Assembly: GCA_033782935.1 (NCBI GenBank)
Contig: JAWQEG010001420.1
Coordinates: 977,424-1,041,423 of the forward strand
Direction of reading: 5' to 3'
DNA: 64,000 bases
Origin: Petrolisthes cinctipes
Taxonomy: Eukaryota > Arthropoda > Malacostraca > Decapoda > Porcellanidae
The notes below the pieces were generated by a model, which saw only the letters and a program-made list of their open reading frames with translations, did not search any database and was not told where the DNA came from. Shown here piece after piece: positions 61,801 to 64,000 of the stretch (within the stretch, counting starts at the first letter, position 1; each line of letters begins with the position of its first letter). Position numbers and translations under genes: made by a program.

Positions 61801-64000
61801 CCGAAAATTTAATATTTTTGGGTTTCAGAAGCGATCTGTGCATGCATCTTCAGTACCCTTTTATATCTCAAATTCAGGCTCAAAACACCCGAAAATTCGA
61901 TATTTTTGGGTCCCAGAAGCGATCTGTACATGCCTACTCAGTGCTAAAATGCTTTCAATATACAGGCCCAAAACATGCTGAAAATCGATATTGTAGGTGC
62001 AAAAAGTCGATCTATGCATACATCTTCAGTACCCGTTTATATCTCAAATTCAGTTTCAAAACACCCGAAAATTCGATATTTTGGGGTCCCAGAAGCGATC
62101 TGTACATGCCTACTCAGTGCTTGAATGTTTTCAAAATATAGGCCCAAAACATGCTAAAATTGATATTTTAGTTGCCCAAAGACGATATGTGCATGCATCT
62201 TCTGTACCCGTTTATATCTCAAATTCAGGCTCAAAACACCCGAAAATTCGATATTTTTGGGTCCCAGAAGCGATCTGTACATGTCTACTCAGTGCTTAAA
62301 CATTTTCAAAATAAAGGCCCAAAAAATGCTACAAATCGATATTTTTGGTGCCCAATGTCGATATGTGAATGCATCTTCAGTACTCGTATATATCTCAAAT
62401 TCAGGCTTATAACACACAAATATTCGATTTTTTTGGATTCAAGGAGCAATCTGTGTTAGAATATTTTCAAATACAGGCACAAAACAAGTTGAAAATCGAG
62501 ATTTTAGGTGCCCTAAATCGATATGTGCAAGCATCTTCTGTACCCGTTTATATCTCAAATTCAGGCTCAAAACACCCGAAAATTTGATATTTTTGGGTCT
62601 CAGAAGCGATCTGTACATGCCTACTCAGTGTTAGAATATTTTTAAGATACATGTCCAAAACATGCTGAGAATCGATATTTTATCTGCCCAAAGTCGATAT
62701 GTGTATTCATATTCTGTACCCGTTTATATCTCAAATTCAGTCTCAAAACACTCGAAAATTCGATATTCTTGGGTCACAGAATCGATCTGTACATGCCTAC
62801 TCAGTGTTAGAATTTTTAACAGAGTACAGTCCCAAAACATATTGAAAATTGATATTTTAGTTGCCCAAAGTCAATATGTGTATGCATATTCTGTACCCGT
62901 TTACCTAATAAATTCAGGTTGAAAACACCCGAAAATTCCATATTTTTGGGTCCCAGAAGCGATCTGTACATGCCTACTCAGTGCTTAAATATTTTCAAAA
63001 TATAGGCCCAAAACATGCTAAAAATCGATATTTTTGGTGCCCAATGTCAATATGTGAATGCATCATCAGTACTCGTTTATATCTCAAATTCAGGCTCAAA
63101 ACACACGAATATTCGATTTTTTTGGATTCAAGGAGCAATCTGTACATGCCTACTCAGTGTTAGAATATTTTTAAATACAGGCACAAAACAAGTTGAAAAT
63201 CGAGATTTTAGGTGCCCTAAATCGATATGTGCAAGCATCTTCTGTACCCGTTTATATCTCAAATTCAGGCTCAAAACACCCGAAAATTCGATATTTTTGG
63301 GTCCCAGAAGCGATCTGTACATGCCTACTTAGTACTAGAATATTCTCAAAATATAGGGCAAAAACATGCTAAAAATCGATATTTTTGGTACCCAAAGTTG
63401 ATATGTGCATGCATCTTCTGTACCCGTTTATATCTCAAATTCGTGATCAAAACATACGAAAATTCGATTTTTTTGGGTTCAAGGAGTGATCTGTACATGC
63501 CTACTCAGTGTTAGAATATTTTCAAAATACAGGCCCAAAACAAGTTGAAAATCGATATTTTATGTGCCCTAAATCGATATGTGCATGCATCTTCTGTACC
63601 CGTTTATATCTCAATTTCAAGCTCAAAACACCCGAAAATTCGATATTCTTGGGTCACAGAATCGATATGTACATACCTACTCAGTGTTAGAATATTTTAC
63701 AAATTACACACCCAAACCATGCTGAAAATTTGATATTTTAGTTGCCCAAAGTCAATATGTGTATGCATATTCTGTACCCGTTTACATCCTAAATTCTGGC
63801 TGAAAACACCCGAAAATTCCATATTTTTGGGTCCCACAAGCGATCTGTACATGCTTACTCAGTGCTTAAACATTTTCAAAATATAGGACCAAAACAAGCT
63901 AAAAATCGATATTTTAGTTGCCCAATGTCGATAGGTGAATGCATCTTCTTTACTCTTTTATATCTCAAATTCAGGCTCAAAACACCCGAAAATTCGATAT

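Larger units (their letters stand above)
25602..64000. repeat. 176-bp satellite array (dimeric, two 88-bp halves), about 218 monomer lengths, continuing off the right edge
   Basis: The monomer can be read from ATGCTAAAAATCGATATTTT to the next such start; adjacent starts at 34415 and 34591, or 32125 and 32301, are 176 bp apart. Half A (AAAATCGATATTTTTGGTGC... GTGCATGCATCTTCTGTACC... AGGCTCAAAACACCCG) and half B (AAAATTCGATATTTTTGGGT... CTGTACATGCCTACTCAGTG... AGGCCCAAAACATGCT) align along their length, so the monomer is an old dimer. Occasional A-A or B-B junctions (for example GCGATCTGTGCATGCATC near 27489, 28812, 29610, 34096) mark crossing-over in half register. Left monomers are diverse; right ones are homogenised into blocks. 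Open frames of 60-239 codons are by-products of a stop-poor unit, not genes. Confidence 0.97.

Noticed and set aside
25523..63733. Well over a hundred open frames of 60-239 codons in the large array, both strands
   Set aside because: The 176-bp unit is poor in stop codons in several frames, so frames open by chance; the same peptides appear in different frames of different monomers and shift at every indel.
25602..64000. CRISPR-like array
   Set aside because: Repeats are contiguous without unique spacers, far too long, and the context is eukaryotic.

Overview
This is eukaryotic, repeat-dominated DNA with no intact single-copy host gene. The non-LTR retrotransposons, Mutator-like transposase, interspersed TTAGG-type tracts (TTAGG is the arthropod telomere motif) and AT-rich satellites point to an arthropod. 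A decapod crustacean is my best guess, but this rests on remembered family resemblance, not a search.

Layout. (1) 1-2037, minus: an RTE-like LINE fragment, a 679-codon frame with no stop that leaves the window on the left. It is cut at 2037 inside the endonuclease domain. (2) 2038-8524: a G-rich tandem array of 62-bp units (54-bp variants), each able to form a 6-bp hairpin. (3) 8525-9960, plus: a decayed gene of a widespread uncharacterised, probably transposon-borne family; the array cuts off its 5' part. (4) 10113-18414, plus: a second decayed, spliced gene with a SAM domain and a heptapeptide-repeat region. Three exons join in a consistent splice phase. (5) 10615-16705, minus: a 6.1-kb LINE (gag-like ORF1; endonuclease/RT/RNase H ORF2) inserted in gene (4), flanked by a perfect 13-bp target-site duplication that covers the exon's splice acceptor. 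Its endonuclease core is deleted in frame. (6) 18797-24080: inverted TTAGG-type repeats bracketing a Mutator-like transposase gene (20413-22191, minus) that is open except for one TGA, and a G-quadruplex-like 15-bp minisatellite. (7) 24278-25601: microsatellites, A-rich repeats and unassigned sequence. (8) 25602-64000: a satellite array of about 176 bp per monomer (roughly 218 monomer lengths), continuing past the right edge.

The 176-bp monomer is itself a diverged dimer of two ~88-bp halves. The array is graded: irregular monomers on the left, and from about 38 kb rightward recent block duplications with offsets of 2,819-2,824, 1,674, 5,980, 4,307 and 707 bp, all close to multiples of 88. 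This resembles a centromeric or heterochromatic satellite edge passing into a homogenised core.

Most notable: the LINE insertion with exact TSD at a splice acceptor, the two neighbouring decayed genes that may belong to one large composite element, the dimeric satellite with nested amplification, and the Mutator-like gene with a single stop inside a candidate zinc-binding cluster.
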